Positions 17,146-27,500 of a stretch of DNA of 64,000 nucleotides are shown here, piece by piece; the stretch's first letter is position 1; every line of letters starts with the position of its first letter. The position numbers were made by a program, and so were the translations under genes. A model generated the notes under the pieces. The model searched no databases and was not told the origin of the DNA. It saw only the letters and a program-made list of their open reading frames with translations. This stretch comes from Mesorhizobium caraganae. Its GTDB lineage: Bacteria; Pseudomonadota; Alphaproteobacteria; Rhizobiales; Rhizobiaceae. The DNA is taken from positions 1,426,001-1,490,000 of the forward strand of contig NZ_JAFCGY010000001.1 in the NCBI RefSeq assembly GCF_016836705.1, given 5' to 3'.

Positions 17146-20072
17146 TCCACGGCTTCCCTGTTGACGCGGAATTCGGCGCCGTAGCGAACGATGTCGGGCG
17201 ATGGCGCGACATTTGGCGGTTGGCTGAAACGCTCGAATTGCGGCTCGGTGAAGCCGGCTTCCTCGGCCGCGCATTTGACGATGCGCACTCGCAAATCGAA
17301 CCACGCCGCCTGTCCGGTCACCGGATCGGAATTCGAATAGCGCTTGCCGTTGGCATCGACCGAGGTCTGGTCGCCGATAATGTGGTTGAGCAGGAAGCCG
17401 CGATTGCTCTCGGCGGCATCGTCCTTCAGCCCCCAGCTGCCGCGCCTCTTGCCGATGGCGTTCCAGGTCCACACCGTATCTGGATTGACGCCGTCGACCA
17501 GCTTGATCTGCCCCTTCACCCGGCCATTGATGCTTTCGATCCACACCCAGTCGTCGTCGACAAGGCCGAGAATTGCTGCGGTCTTGTTATGCACGAACAG
17601 CCGGTTCTGGCTGGTGATTTGCCGCAGCCACGCATTCTGCGAACCCCAGGAATGATACATGTGCATCGGCCGCTGCGTCAGCGCGTGCAGCGGATATTTT
17701 TCGAGATCGACGGCGGCCTCTTCGAACGGTGTAAACCAGAACGGCAGCGGGTCCATATAGGTCTCGATACGGCCGCGCTCGGCTTCCGGCGGCTGCACGC
17801 GGCCATGGCCGCGCGCGGCGAGGCGAAAGCGCTGCATCGGCTCGGAATAGAGCTGGAACACGATGGGCTCGGCCTTGGGAATGAACCCCAACTGCTCCGC
17901 GAGGTCGAGATAGGAGCGGTTGGCCATCTTGTAATAGCGCTGGTCGGCGGCAAAGTCCTGGTGCCAGAAGCCGCCATTGTCGATGTAGCGCTGCAGCTGG
18001 TCCGGATTGACTTCGCCCTTGCCGACAGACGTGCCGTCCTTGCCGCGCCAGCCGGCGAGTGGGCCGATGCCCGGCGTGCGCTCGTGATTGACGATGTAGT
18101 CGGCATAGTCGCTGTATTTCGCGGACCCATCGTCGTTGACGAAGCAGGGCAGGCCGAGCCGCGCGCCGAGCTCGATCAGCACCGACTGGAACGGCCTGAC
18201 GTCGCGGTCGGGCTCGACAACGGGATGGCGGATAGCGTCGCCCGGTCCATCGGCATGGCTTATTGGTCGGTCGAGCAGGCTGATGCAATCATGCCGTTCG
18301 AGATAGGTGGTGTCGGGCAGCACCAGGTCGGCGAACGGCACCGTCTCCGAATAGTAGGCGTCGGAATAGATGATGAAGGGGATCTTGTAGTTGCCCGCCT
18401 CGTCATGGTCGGTCAGCATGGCAATGGTCTCGACGGTGTTCATCGAGGAATTCCACGCCATGTTCGACATGTACATCATCAGCGTGTCGATCGGGTAAGG
18501 GTCGCCGGCCCAGGCATTGCGGATGACCGTATGCATCAGCCCATGCGCGGCCAGCGGCGCGTCCCAGGAATAGGCCTTGTCGATGCGAAGTGGCGTGCCG
18601 GCCTCATCGACCAGCAGGTCGTCCGGCCCACAGACGAAGCCGAGCGGCACGCCGTCCAGCGGCGTCATCGGCTTTACGCTTTTGCCGCACGGCTTCGGCC
18701 CCGGCGGCGCCGAGCGCGGGTAGGGCGGCTTGAAACGAAAGCCGCCGGGCACGTCGATCGTGCCCAGCAGCACCTGCAGCAGGTGAATGGCGCGGCAAGA
18801 GTGAAAACCGTTCGAATGGGCCGATATGCCCCGCATGGCATGCATCGACACCGGCCGTCCCTTGATCGTCTCGTGCCGACGCCCGGCGCAGTCGGTCCAC
18901 GCCACCGGCAGTTCTATCGTCTGTTCGAAGGCGACATGCGCGAGTTCGGCCGCGATCCGGCGGATCGTGTCAGCCGGAATCCCGCACTGCGCCGCGACTG
19001 CGTCCGGCGCGTAGCTCTCGCCCATATAGCGGTCGGCAATGAGCTGGAACACCGGCACACAGCGACGGCCGGCGACGGTGTAGCTGCCGGTCAGCGCCGG
19101 CTTTGCATCTGGGTCGGCGGCGTTGATGCAGGCCTTCGCCACCCGGTCCCAGGCGACGGGATTGTTCTCGCTGTCGCGCAGGAAAAGCCCCTCATCGGCC
19201 GCGCCCGGCTCCTGGACGACCAGAACATGAGCGTTGGTGTAGCGCAGCAGATAATCGAGATCGACGCGGCCCGCTTTGAGCAGTTCATGGATGAGGGCGA
19301 AGACGAAGAGGCCGTCCGTGCCGGGCCTGATGCCGATCCAGTCGTCGGCGATCGCGTTGTAGCCGGTGCGGCAAGGGTTGATCGACACCACCTTGGCACC
19401 GCGCGCCTTGAGCTTGCCGAGCCCGATCTTGATCGGGTTGGAATCATGGTCCTCGGCGACGCCGAACAGCATGAAGTATTTGGTGTTGTCCCAGTCCGGC
19501 TCACCGAACTCCCAGAACGAACCGCCGATCGTGTAGAGCCCGCCCGCCGCCATATTGACCGAGCAGAAGCCGCCATGGGCAGCGAAGTTCGGCGTGCCGA
19601 ACTGGCTCGCCCACCAGCCGGTCAGCGATTGCGACTGGTCGCGTCCGGTGAAGAAGGCGAGCTTTTTCGGATCAGTGCGGCGTATGTTGGAAAGTCGTTC
19701 AGTCGCAATCGAAAAGGCTTCCTCCCACTCGATCTCGCGGAATTCGCCCGAGCCGCGCGGACCGCTGCGCAACAGCGGCTTCTTCAGCCGCGCCGGGCTG
19801 TAGTGCTGCATGATGCCGGAGCTGCCCTTGCCGCAGATCACGCCGCGATTGACCGGATGGTCCTTGTTGCCGTTGATGTAGCGAATCTTGCCGTCCTTGA
19901 TGTGGACGTCGATGCCGCAGCGGCAGGCGCACATATAGCAGGTGGTCTTGGCGATGCTGTCGGAAACATCGGGCGAGGTGTCGACGCCGTCGCCTTCGTC
20001 CGGCGCGCGCGTATCGGCAAGCGGCCGTTGCGACGGTGCGGAATTGGCCCCGCGCGGCGCTCCGTGGTTCAT
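17142..20072 (-). CDS. soeA: Molybdopterin oxidoreductase, SoeA-like sulfite dehydrogenase catalytic subunit
   Basis: A 976-residue complex iron-sulfur molybdoenzyme. A [4Fe-4S] site is formed by Cys45, Cys48, Cys52 and Cys80 (TTCYMCACRCG ... GVICGKG). Cys170 in AHGGFCSVNMAAGG is the likely molybdenum ligand. No Tat signal is visible, so the enzyme should be cytoplasmic, as SoeABC is; PhsA/PsrA relatives normally carry a Tat signal. SoeABC oxidises sulfite to sulfate and donates electrons to quinones. The operon soeA-soeB-soeC and the nearby TauE/SafE exporter fit sulfite handling. Substrate is inferred; a thiosulfate or polysulfide enzyme is the main alternative. Confidence 0.82.
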   Translation of the reverse strand: MNHGAPRGANSAPSQRPLADTRAPDEGDGVDTSPDVSDSIAKTTCYMCACRCGIDVHIKDGKIRYINGNKDHPVNRGVICGKGSSGIMQHYSPARLKKPLLRSGPRGSGEFREIEWEEAFSIATERLSNIRRTDPKKLAFFTGRDQSQSLTGWWASQFGTPNFAAHGGFCSVNMAAGGLYTIGGSFWEFGEPDWDNTKYFMLFGVAEDHDSNPIKIGLGKLKARGAKVVSINPCRTGYNAIADDWIGIRPGTDGLFVFALIHELLKAGRVDLDYLLRYTNAHVLVVQEPGAADEGLFLRDSENNPVAWDRVAKACINAADPDAKPALTGSYTVAGRRCVPVFQLIADRYMGESYAPDAVAAQCGIPADTIRRIAAELAHVAFEQTIELPVAWTDCAGRRHETIKGRPVSMHAMRGISAHSNGFHSCRAIHLLQVLLGTIDVPGGFRFKPPYPRSAPPGPKPCGKSVKPMTPLDGVPLGFVCGPDDLLVDEAGTPLRIDKAYSWDAPLAAHGLMHTVIRNAWAGDPYPIDTLMMYMSNMAWNSSMNTVETIAMLTDHDEAGNYKIPFIIYSDAYYSETVPFADLVLPDTTYLERHDCISLLDRPISHADGPGDAIRHPVVEPDRDVRPFQSVLIELGARLGLPCFVNDDGSAKYSDYADYIVNHERTPGIGPLAGWRGKDGTSVGKGEVNPDQLQRYIDNGGFWHQDFAADQRYYKMANRSYLDLAEQLGFIPKAEPIVFQLYSEPMQRFRLAARGHGRVQPPEAERGRIETYMDPLPFWFTPFEEAAVDLEKYPLHALTQRPMHMYHSWGSQNAWLRQITSQNRLFVHNKTAAILGLVDDDWVWIESINGRVKGQIKLVDGVNPDTVWTWNAIGKRRGSWGLKDDAAESNRGFLLNHIIGDQTSVDANGKRYSNSDPVTGQAAWFDLRVRIVKCAAEEAGFTEPQFERFSQPPNVAPSPDIVRYGAEFRVNREAVE

Positions 20073-20350
20073 AGGCCAGGCGTGCTTTTGCTACCTGAGA
20101 ATTTGGCCCGCGTCTTCGGTCCGGGGCCACGCATATAGTGCTCTTCAGGGTGATAGCGGTCGCCGGCCAGCCGCCGCCTCAGGCCACGGGTCCAATGCGC
20201 AAGCAGGAATCTGAACCGCCCGATCATTTTGTTGGCTGCGATCTGTTGGCGAATTTCTTCTAACTTCGGTTGAAAAAGTAGAATAAAGCTATCGATCTGT
20301 CTAATCAGTTGTTCTTGTAAATTCGATCGAAATTGGTTCTTAATGCGCGC

Positions 20351-21244
20351 ATGACCCTGGATCAGTTGCGCATTTTCGTCGCCGTCGCTGAGCGCGGCCA
20401 TATGACCAAGGCGGCGGAGCTTTTGGGCATCTCCCAGTCGGCCGCCTCGGCGGCCATCCGCGCCCTCGAAGAGCAGCACGGCGTTCATTTGTTCAACCGT
20501 GTAGGCCGCAACATCGAGCTGGCGCAAACCGGCCACCGCTTCCTGCCGGAGGCCAAGGCGGTGTTGGAGCGCGCCGCCGCCGCCCGCAATGTGCTGGAGC
20601 ATGTCTCGCAGACAGTCGCCGGCAGTCTTTCGATCGCCGCCAGCCTGACCATCGCCAGCTACTGGCTGCCGCGCCGGCTGGCCTCCTTCCATGAAGCCTA
20701 CCCGGCGGTCCGCTTAAGCGTCAGCATCGGCAACACCAGGCAGGTGGAGGCCAACGTGCTGGACGGCACTGCCGATCTCGGCCTGGTCGAGGGGCGCACC
20801 GAGTCCGATATCCTGCGTCGCACCAAGGTCGACGTCGACAGGCTGATGCTGGTCGTCGCCGCCTCGCATCCCGAGATCGTCGAAATCACGCCGGGCCGCC
20901 CTGATATCAGGGGTTTGCGCTGGATCATCCGCGAGGGTGGTTCCGGCACGCGCGAGGTGCTGGAGGATCTGGCCCGCCGCGAAGGGATTTCACTCGCCGA
21001 TCTGCAGATATTTTTGGTGCTGCCAAGCAACGAGGCGGTTCGCCAGGCGGTCGAGGCCGGCGCCGGCGCCACTATCATTTCCGATCTCGTCGTCGGGCGC
21101 GCCGTGGCCGAGGGCAGTCTCCGGTCGGTGCCGCTCGAACTGCCGAAGCGCGACTTCGCCATGATCACCCATCGCGATCGCCAGGCGAGCCTAGCGCAGA
21201 TGGCGCTCAAAGCGCATCTCAGCGCCTCTGCAGACCATGCGTGA
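20351..21244 (+). CDS. LysR-family transcriptional regulator (CysB/CbbR-like)
   Basis: A 297-residue LysR regulator with helix-turn-helix LRIFVAVAERGHMTKAAELLGISQSAASAAIRALE and an effector-binding domain of the CbbR/CysL type (GSLSIAASLTIASYWLPRRLASF). It is divergent from soeA with 278 bases between starts and is the natural candidate regulator of soeABC. Start ATG 20351 chosen because it gives the standard MTLDQLRIFV opening; a TTG at 20333 would add six residues. Confidence 0.9.
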   Translation: MTLDQLRIFVAVAERGHMTKAAELLGISQSAASAAIRALEEQHGVHLFNRVGRNIELAQTGHRFLPEAKAVLERAAAARNVLEHVSQTVAGSLSIAASLTIASYWLPRRLASFHEAYPAVRLSVSIGNTRQVEANVLDGTADLGLVEGRTESDILRRTKVDVDRLMLVVAASHPEIVEITPGRPDIRGLRWIIREGGSGTREVLEDLARREGISLADLQIFLVLPSNEAVRQAVEAGAGATIISDLVVGRAVAEGSLRSVPLELPKRDFAMITHRDRQASLAQMALKAHLSASADHA

Positions 21245-21249
21245 GGGGG

Positions 21250-22506
21250 CTAGCCGAACTTCCGCTTTGCGTCCAGCGCCAGGCCAAGCCCGACCGAGCC
21301 GAACATGTCGCCTTCGATAACCGACGCTTGCGGCACCAGCGCCAGGATCTGCTGCCTGGCCAGCGGGATCGCAGTCGAACCGCCGGTCAGGAACACGGCG
21401 GTGATATCGGACGCTTTCACGACGGCGTCAGCGATCGTCTGCCGCACCGTCGCCGACACCCGTTCGATGTCGGCGGCAATCGTCTCTTCCATACCGGTCC
21501 GCGTAATTTCGGCGGCAAAATGCACGTCGGGCAGCGCCACCGTCACATCGGCCGAAGCCTGATCCGTCAGCTCGATCTTGGCCCGCTCGACCAGCCCGGC
21601 GAGCGCATGGCCGTAGCGATGCTCGACAATGTGGATGAAGCGCTCGACCAGGTCGGCGCGACTGGCCTCGAAGCGGATCTGCCTGAGGTCCGTCATCGCC
21701 TTGGCGGTGTAGACCAGGTTGATGCGCTGCCACGTCGCCAGGTCGATGAAATAGCTCGCCGGCAGGTTGCGCTTGCCGTCTTTCGTCGGCGAGAGATAGC
21801 CGAGCTTGGGCATGACATGGGCGATGCTGAGCAGCCGGTCGAAATCGGTGCCGCCTATGTGGACGCCGCGGTTGGCCAGGATATCGTCCTTGCGGTCGCC
21901 TGAGCGGGCGCGCTGCGGCGAAACCCGCACGATCGAGAAGTCGGACGTGCCGCCACCCATGTCGACGATCAGCGCCAGCTCCTCACGTGCCACACCCTGT
22001 TCGTAATCGAGTGCAGCGGCGATCGGTTCGAACTGGAAGGCGATGTGCTTGAAGCCTTGCGCGCGCGCTGCCTTTTCAAGCTCGCCCTGCGCCTTGGCAT
22101 CGGCTTCCGCATCATCGTCGACGAATTGCACGGGCCGGCCGAGTACGACGCTCTCCACGGGAGCGCCGGCATCTTCCTCGAGCCGCTTCTTGAGATGGCC
22201 GACGAACATGCCGACAATGTCGATGAAGCCGATCTGGCGCGCCTTGATGCGCGTCTTCTCATGCGCCAGCGAACTGCCGAGCACGCTCTTCAGTGACCGC
22301 ATCAGCCGCCCTTCAATGGCGTCGGTGTAGTCGGCGATGGCGCGGCGGCCGAAATAGGTGTGGCCGTCCTCGAAGTTGAAGAACACCGCACTTGGCAATG
22401 TCGGCTGTTCCCCTTCCAGCGCCACCAGTCGTGCCTGGCCGTTCCGGATTACGCCCACCGTGGAATTGGACGTGCCGAAATCGATGCCGCCAAATGCCTG
22501 ATGCAT
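21250..22506 (-). CDS. Hsp70-family protein, YegD-like
   Basis: A 418-residue actin-fold ATPase related to DnaK. Visible motifs are the phosphate-1 loop GIDFGTSNSTVGV at the N terminus, the VDMGGGTSDFSIV phosphate-2 motif near residue 180 and the FLTGGSTAIPLARQQI adenosine motif near the C terminus. It lacks the DnaK substrate-binding domain, matching the short YegD-like branch, so its client and role are unknown. It converges on the LysR gene with only 5 bases between stops. Confidence 0.87.
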   Translation of the reverse strand: MHQAFGGIDFGTSNSTVGVIRNGQARLVALEGEQPTLPSAVFFNFEDGHTYFGRRAIADYTDAIEGRLMRSLKSVLGSSLAHEKTRIKARQIGFIDIVGMFVGHLKKRLEEDAGAPVESVVLGRPVQFVDDDAEADAKAQGELEKAARAQGFKHIAFQFEPIAAALDYEQGVAREELALIVDMGGGTSDFSIVRVSPQRARSGDRKDDILANRGVHIGGTDFDRLLSIAHVMPKLGYLSPTKDGKRNLPASYFIDLATWQRINLVYTAKAMTDLRQIRFEASRADLVERFIHIVEHRYGHALAGLVERAKIELTDQASADVTVALPDVHFAAEITRTGMEETIAADIERVSATVRQTIADAVVKASDITAVFLTGGSTAIPLARQQILALVPQASVIEGDMFGSVGLGLALDAKRKFG

Positions 22507-22682
22507 TGCAGCCTCCTGTCATTGGGTCGCGGTGGCCGACGCTGAAAAGCACTGTCATCCGGATGTCCGGACCGCTTGCCGAATTGATTGTGCGTATTTG
22601 CGCGAGGGTTGGGAGGCGGCGATCTATCGCATAAACGCGGAAAGGGGAACCCTGTTTTTCCGGTAAAATGAGCTTCTAGACG

Positions 22683-23474
22683 TCAATCCTTGCGGAAGAT
22701 CAGCCTGCCCAGCCAGCCGGTGATCATGGCCAGCGACACGGCGAAGACGCCGTAGAGAAAGGAATAATCGTGCGCGACGCGGAAGATCGACTGTTCGAAA
22801 CCCGATTTGCGGATTTCGAGCTGGGCCGAGCTTTCCTTGAGGAACAGCCCGCTCTTGAACAGGAACGCGCGGGCTTTATGCGTTCCAACCGGGACATTCG
22901 GCGCCAGCCGCACCGTGGCGCGGAACAGGTTCTGCGACAGGAATTGCACGCCACCGACATTCTCGCTGTAGAGGCCGGTCGCCCCCTTGCGCTCGCGCAG
23001 CGCCGTGGTGAATTCCTCGATCGTCGCCGGGCTGTCGGTGGCGTCGGCCGGCTGCATGTAAAGGTTGGAGGCGCCAAGCGATAGCTGCCTGTAGCTGTTG
23101 GGTTCGGTGATGTCCTGCAGCGGCCGCGTCGTGGCGACGGAATAAGACACCGGCACGTTTTCGAAAGTTTCGGATTCCAGATTGACCCAGACGCCGAGCA
23201 CCCGGTCCTTGCGGCGCACAACCACAGGGCGCGGCGGCCCTTCGAGCACGACGATGACATCATAGCGTCCCTGCCGCGCCACCAGCGGATCGGGGTTTTC
23301 CAGCGAACCGAAAATGGTCAGGTCGGCGCCGGAAAAACCGGCGGTGATCGACACGGCGTCGGTGGAAAGACCGATCTGGATGCCTTCCGGCAGCGGGTTC
23401 GGCGCCTGTGCTGTCGCCGGCAGGGCGAGGGCGAAAAACAAAGCGGCGGCCGAAAAAGTCCTCCATCCCCGCAT
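22683..23474 (-). CDS. TIGR02186-type membrane-anchored protein
   Basis: A 263-residue protein with a cleavable-looking signal peptide (AALFFALALPATAQA), an extracytoplasmic beta-rich region and one C-terminal transmembrane helix (FLYGVFAVSLAMITGWLGRL). This is the alphaproteobacterial family known as TIGR02186, usually found beside TauE/SafE exporters. Its start overlaps the stop of the TauE/SafE gene by one base (TGATG), so the two are translationally coupled. Function unknown; a periplasmic accessory role to the exporter is inferred from that linkage. Confidence 0.85.
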   Translation of the reverse strand: MRGWRTFSAAALFFALALPATAQAPNPLPEGIQIGLSTDAVSITAGFSGADLTIFGSLENPDPLVARQGRYDVIVVLEGPPRPVVVRRKDRVLGVWVNLESETFENVPVSYSVATTRPLQDITEPNSYRQLSLGASNLYMQPADATDSPATIEEFTTALRERKGATGLYSENVGGVQFLSQNLFRATVRLAPNVPVGTHKARAFLFKSGLFLKESSAQLEIRKSGFEQSIFRVAHDYSFLYGVFAVSLAMITGWLGRLIFRKD

Positions 23475-24397
23475 CAGTTCAGGCCTGCCGCGGTCAGCGA
23501 ATAGAGGTTTGGCGGCGTGACGAAGAGATCGATGGCAAGTCGGATCGCGACCGCCAGCACCAGCAGCGCCAGCAGCGCCCTGAGCTGCTCGCCGCGCAGC
23601 TTCTGGCCTGCCTTGGCGCCATATTGCGCACCGGCGACGCCGCCCGCCATCAGCAGGAAGGCAAGCATGACGTCGACCGTCTGGTTGGTGGTGGCGTGCA
23701 CCAGCGTGGTGTAGGCCGAGGTGAAGATGATCTGGAACAGCGAAGTGCCGATGACGACGTTGGTCGGCACTTTCAGCAGGTAGATCAGCGCCGGCACCAT
23801 GATGAAGCCGCCGCCGACACCCATGATCGACGACAGGAAGCCGATACCCGCGCCGAGCCCCAGCACCGGAATGACACTGACGAACAGTTTCGAGGCCCTG
23901 AAGCGCATCTTCAGCGGCAGCCGGTGGATCCAGTTGTGCTGGCCGGATTTCTTCAACACCGGCGCAGCGCCGCTGCGCGTGGCGCGCAGCGCATTGACGC
24001 TTTCGACCAGCATCAGCCCGCCGACCGTGCCGAGCAACACGACGTAGAGCAGCGAAATGAACAAATCGAGCTGGCCGAGCCGGCGCAGGAAGGCAAAGAC
24101 GAAGATACCGCCGGTCGAGCCGACAATGCCGCCGGCCAGCAGCACCCCGCCGAGCTTGAAGTCGAGCGTGCCGCGCTTCATGTGCGACAGCGCGCCGGAG
24201 AAGGAGGAGGCGATGACCTGGTTGGCGCCGGTAGCGACCGCGATGGCCGGCGGGATGTTGTAGAAGATCAGGAGCGGCGTGATCAGAAAACCGCCGCCGA
24301 CCCCGAACATGCCCGACAAGAAACCCACCGCCGCGCCCATCGCCAGCAGGACGAAGACGTTGACAGAAATTTCCGCGATCGGGAGATAGATGCCCAC
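23474..24397 (-). CDS. TauE/SafE (TSUP) family sulfite/anion exporter
   Basis: A 307-residue polytopic membrane protein with the duplicated TSUP signature, FLSGMFGVGGGFLITPLLIF in the first half and FLSSIMGVGGGFIMVPALIYL in the second. TSUP proteins export sulfite, sulfoacetate or related anions. It is the first gene of a two-gene unit with the TIGR02186 protein. The location about 4 kb from soeABC supports sulfite as the substrate, but the family is broad. Confidence 0.88.
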   Translation of the reverse strand: MGIYLPIAEISVNVFVLLAMGAAVGFLSGMFGVGGGFLITPLLIFYNIPPAIAVATGANQVIASSFSGALSHMKRGTLDFKLGGVLLAGGIVGSTGGIFVFAFLRRLGQLDLFISLLYVVLLGTVGGLMLVESVNALRATRSGAAPVLKKSGQHNWIHRLPLKMRFRASKLFVSVIPVLGLGAGIGFLSSIMGVGGGFIMVPALIYLLKVPTNVVIGTSLFQIIFTSAYTTLVHATTNQTVDVMLAFLLMAGGVAGAQYGAKAGQKLRGEQLRALLALLVLAVAIRLAIDLFVTPPNLYSLTAAGLN

Positions 24398-24590
24398 CCG
24401 TCAGTCTCGATCAGTTTGCCTGTCGGCGATTGCAGCCATTCGCGGGCATTGTCGCACCGAAAAGCCAATTTTTCCTTGCGCCGACGGGGCAGTCGGGTCA
24501 AACCCCGCCGCCCTGCCGAAACAAAAAACATCTCAATCAGTTAACAGGCAAATGTGTGGCAAGGGCGTCGCGTTAGCGACGCATCTGCCG

Positions 24591-27500
24591 TTATTTGTGC
24601 GCCAGCAGCGCCTTCACCAGCTTTTCGTCGATTTCGCCGGTCGCCTGCATCTTGTTGTCGGTCTGGAAGGCCATGATCGCAGTCTTGGTCTTGCCGCCCA
24701 TCACGCCATCGGCGCCGCCGGCATCGTAGCCATTTTTGTTGAGGATGAGCTGGATGTTCTTGACCGCTTTCTTCATGTCGACGCTGGCGGTCGTCTGCGG
24801 CGTGCCTTCCTGCCAGGATTCAGGAATGTCGGCCGAGTTGGACGCCGGGTCGAGCGGCTTCGGCTTCCACAGTTCGGTGGCGGCGCGCGCCCGCTCGAGC
24901 TGTTCGGGCCGCAGCGCACTGGCGACCTCGTCGCGCTTGGCCTCCGCATCCTTGTCGCCGGTCTTGGCGACCAGTGCGAACCATTTGTAGGATTCCTCCA
25001 GGCTCTGCTTCATGCCGACGCCCTTGGCCGCCAGGATGCCGAGATTGAACTGGCTGTCCTTGACGCCGACATCGGCCGCCGCCTGGAACCAGTGCGCGGC
25101 AGATTCATTGTCGGTCACGCCGTCCGCGGCCATGGCAAAGAGCACGGCGAGGTTGTGCATGGCGCTGGCGTTACCTTGCGCGGCGGCGAGCTGGTAGAAG
25201 GTCTTTGCCTTCTTGATGTCGCGCGTGACGCCGATGCCCTTTTCGTAGAAATTGCCGATGCGATACTCGGCCGGCGCGAAGCCGAGTTCGGCCGACTTTT
25301 CGTACCATTTGGCCGCTGCCGCCATGTCTTCTTTGACGCCGCGCGATTCGGCATAGCGCGAACCGAGCTCGAACAGCGCCTTGGCGTCGCCGCCGGCGGC
25401 CGCGTCGCGCAAGGCTTGCGGGCCGGCATCGGCCGGAACGTCGATCTTGGCGACGACAGGCGTTGCCGCGGTGTCAGCGGGCGGAACGGCGCCGGTCGTA
25501 TCCGATGCCGATGGCGCCACGACAGCGGCCGCAGGTTGCGCGTCAGCCGCCGGTTCCGCAGTGGCGGTCGTCGGCAATGTTGCGTCTGGCGCCGGGGCCG
25601 GATCGGCCGAAGCCATTGGTGCAGGCGTGGATTCGGCTGCCGGCACGTCAGGGCCAACAGAACTTGTCGAAGCAGCCTCGATCGGCGCGTCATCCTTGGC
25701 GGGCGGCTGCGATGGCTCCGCCTGCCTGACCATCCGGGCCGGTGCATCCTGCACGGTTGCCTGCGTGTCTGCCTTGGGTTGGCTGGGAGCGTTGACCGAG
25801 GCGGTCTCGACCGGCTGCGATGCGACAATCGGCGCCGTATCGTTGCTGGCGACCTCGACCGGGTCGGCGAAGAAGGCCTTGCCCAGTTGCAGGCCGGCAA
25901 GCGCCAGCATGATCGCGATCGCTCCCATCAGGATCGGCTTGCGCCGCGCCTTGAGCAGGTCGCCGATCCGCAGCGCTTTCACCGGACCCTTCATGGTGGA
26001 CTGGCGTTTCAGGGCGTCGGCCTCGGCGGCCGCGGCCTGCGCCGCGCGCCGGGCCGCGGCGATGAAGTCGGATTTCGACGCATCGCCGGTGCTTTGGCGC
26101 GCCGGCGGGCCGCGCTCATCGCGCACCCGCTTCATGATGGCGTTGAGGTCGGGCGCGCCGGAGCCTGGCTCCAGCGGCCGGTTGGCGAACTTGGGGTCGA
26201 GCGGTTCATCGAGATCGACGCTCGGCATGTCGGCATTAGGCGCCGAACCGGCAAGCGGCGGCATGTCAGCCTGCTTCTTGCCCCTGAAGGCGCGCGCCAA
26301 TCCGCCGAACAGCGATTTCTTGGCCGTGCCTTCGCCTTTCTCGGCAATCGCATCGGAACCGAGCGCCGCCTGCGCGGCGGCCGCGGCAGCCTCGGCCGGC
26401 GAGCGGCGTACCGGCTCGCTGCGCATGTCAGGTTCGGCGCGCATATCGGGTTCGTTGCGCATGATCGCGGCGGCGCGGCCGTCGAGGTCGGCCATGTCTC
26501 CGGTCAGGGGCAGCGGCTGGTCGATATCCATCGACGGCGCGTCCTGCACTGCGATCTTGGAGGCACGGGCAGCGCGGGCCCGCCGTGCCGGCTCGGCCGG
26601 CGTATCCAGAAGTTCGCTCACCGCCTCGACCGGTTCGCTGGTTTCCAGCGAGCCCAGGCGATCGACGATCTTGAGCAGCGTGTCGTGAATGGCCTCGAAT
26701 GTCCGCGAATTTCGCTCGTCCGAACGGCGCGTCAGCGCTTCCAGCGTCTTCAGATCCTGGGCGAGGCCGGTGACGGCCGCGGTGTTGGCATTGGAATCGG
26801 CCAGCGAGCGCACGGCGCTCTCGGCCGCCTCGCGTGCCGCGCCCATGATGGACTCACGGGTGCCGGCCAGCGACTTCTCGATCTCGTTGAGGCGCGGGCT
26901 GATGTCCTCGAATTCCGGCAGCGGCGTGCCGGGCTTCGACAGATGCGCCGACAGGCCGGAGACCTGCGCCTCGAGGCTGCGGATCAGCGCCGGATCGATG
27001 CCGGCGACCTGCGCGGCCGACGATTCCAGCCGGCTTGAAATGTCTTCGAGCCGGCTTTCCAGGCCGCGGATCGCCGCCTCGTTGGCAGGATCGGGAACAC
27101 GCGTCTCCATGCGCTTGGCAAGCGCGGTGAAGCGTGCGTCGATGGCGTTCATGATTTCGGCGCTGTCGGCTTGCGGCTGGCGCTGGTCTAGGCGGTCGGC
27201 AACCTCGTCCAGCCGCCGCTCGAGGTCGCGAAACAGCATGTTGCCCTGTTCGATGGCATCACCTTGCCGGCGTTCCATCATGCCCGACAGCACGTCGAAG
27301 CGCTGTTCCAGGCCCTGGAAAATATAGTCGACGTCCGGCATGGCCGGGGCGCGGTCGATCTTGTCGGCAATCATCGCGATCTGGTTGCCGAGGCGCTCCA
27401 TCGCCTGTTCCGGCAGATTGGCGCGGCCGGCGAGGTCGTCGACCCGGTTCGACAGCATGCTGAGACGCTCAAGAACCTCCCCGCTCGGACGGACCTGCAC

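Noticed and set aside
17220..20138. A 972-codon open frame antisense to soeA
   Set aside because: Shadow of the molybdoenzyme gene, whose metal-site motifs are unmistakable. The antisense translation is Arg/Ala/Val-rich with no motifs.
24390..27038. An 882-codon open frame antisense to the podJ-like gene
   Set aside because: Low-complexity Gly/Arg/His-rich translation opposite a gene with well-ordered domains.
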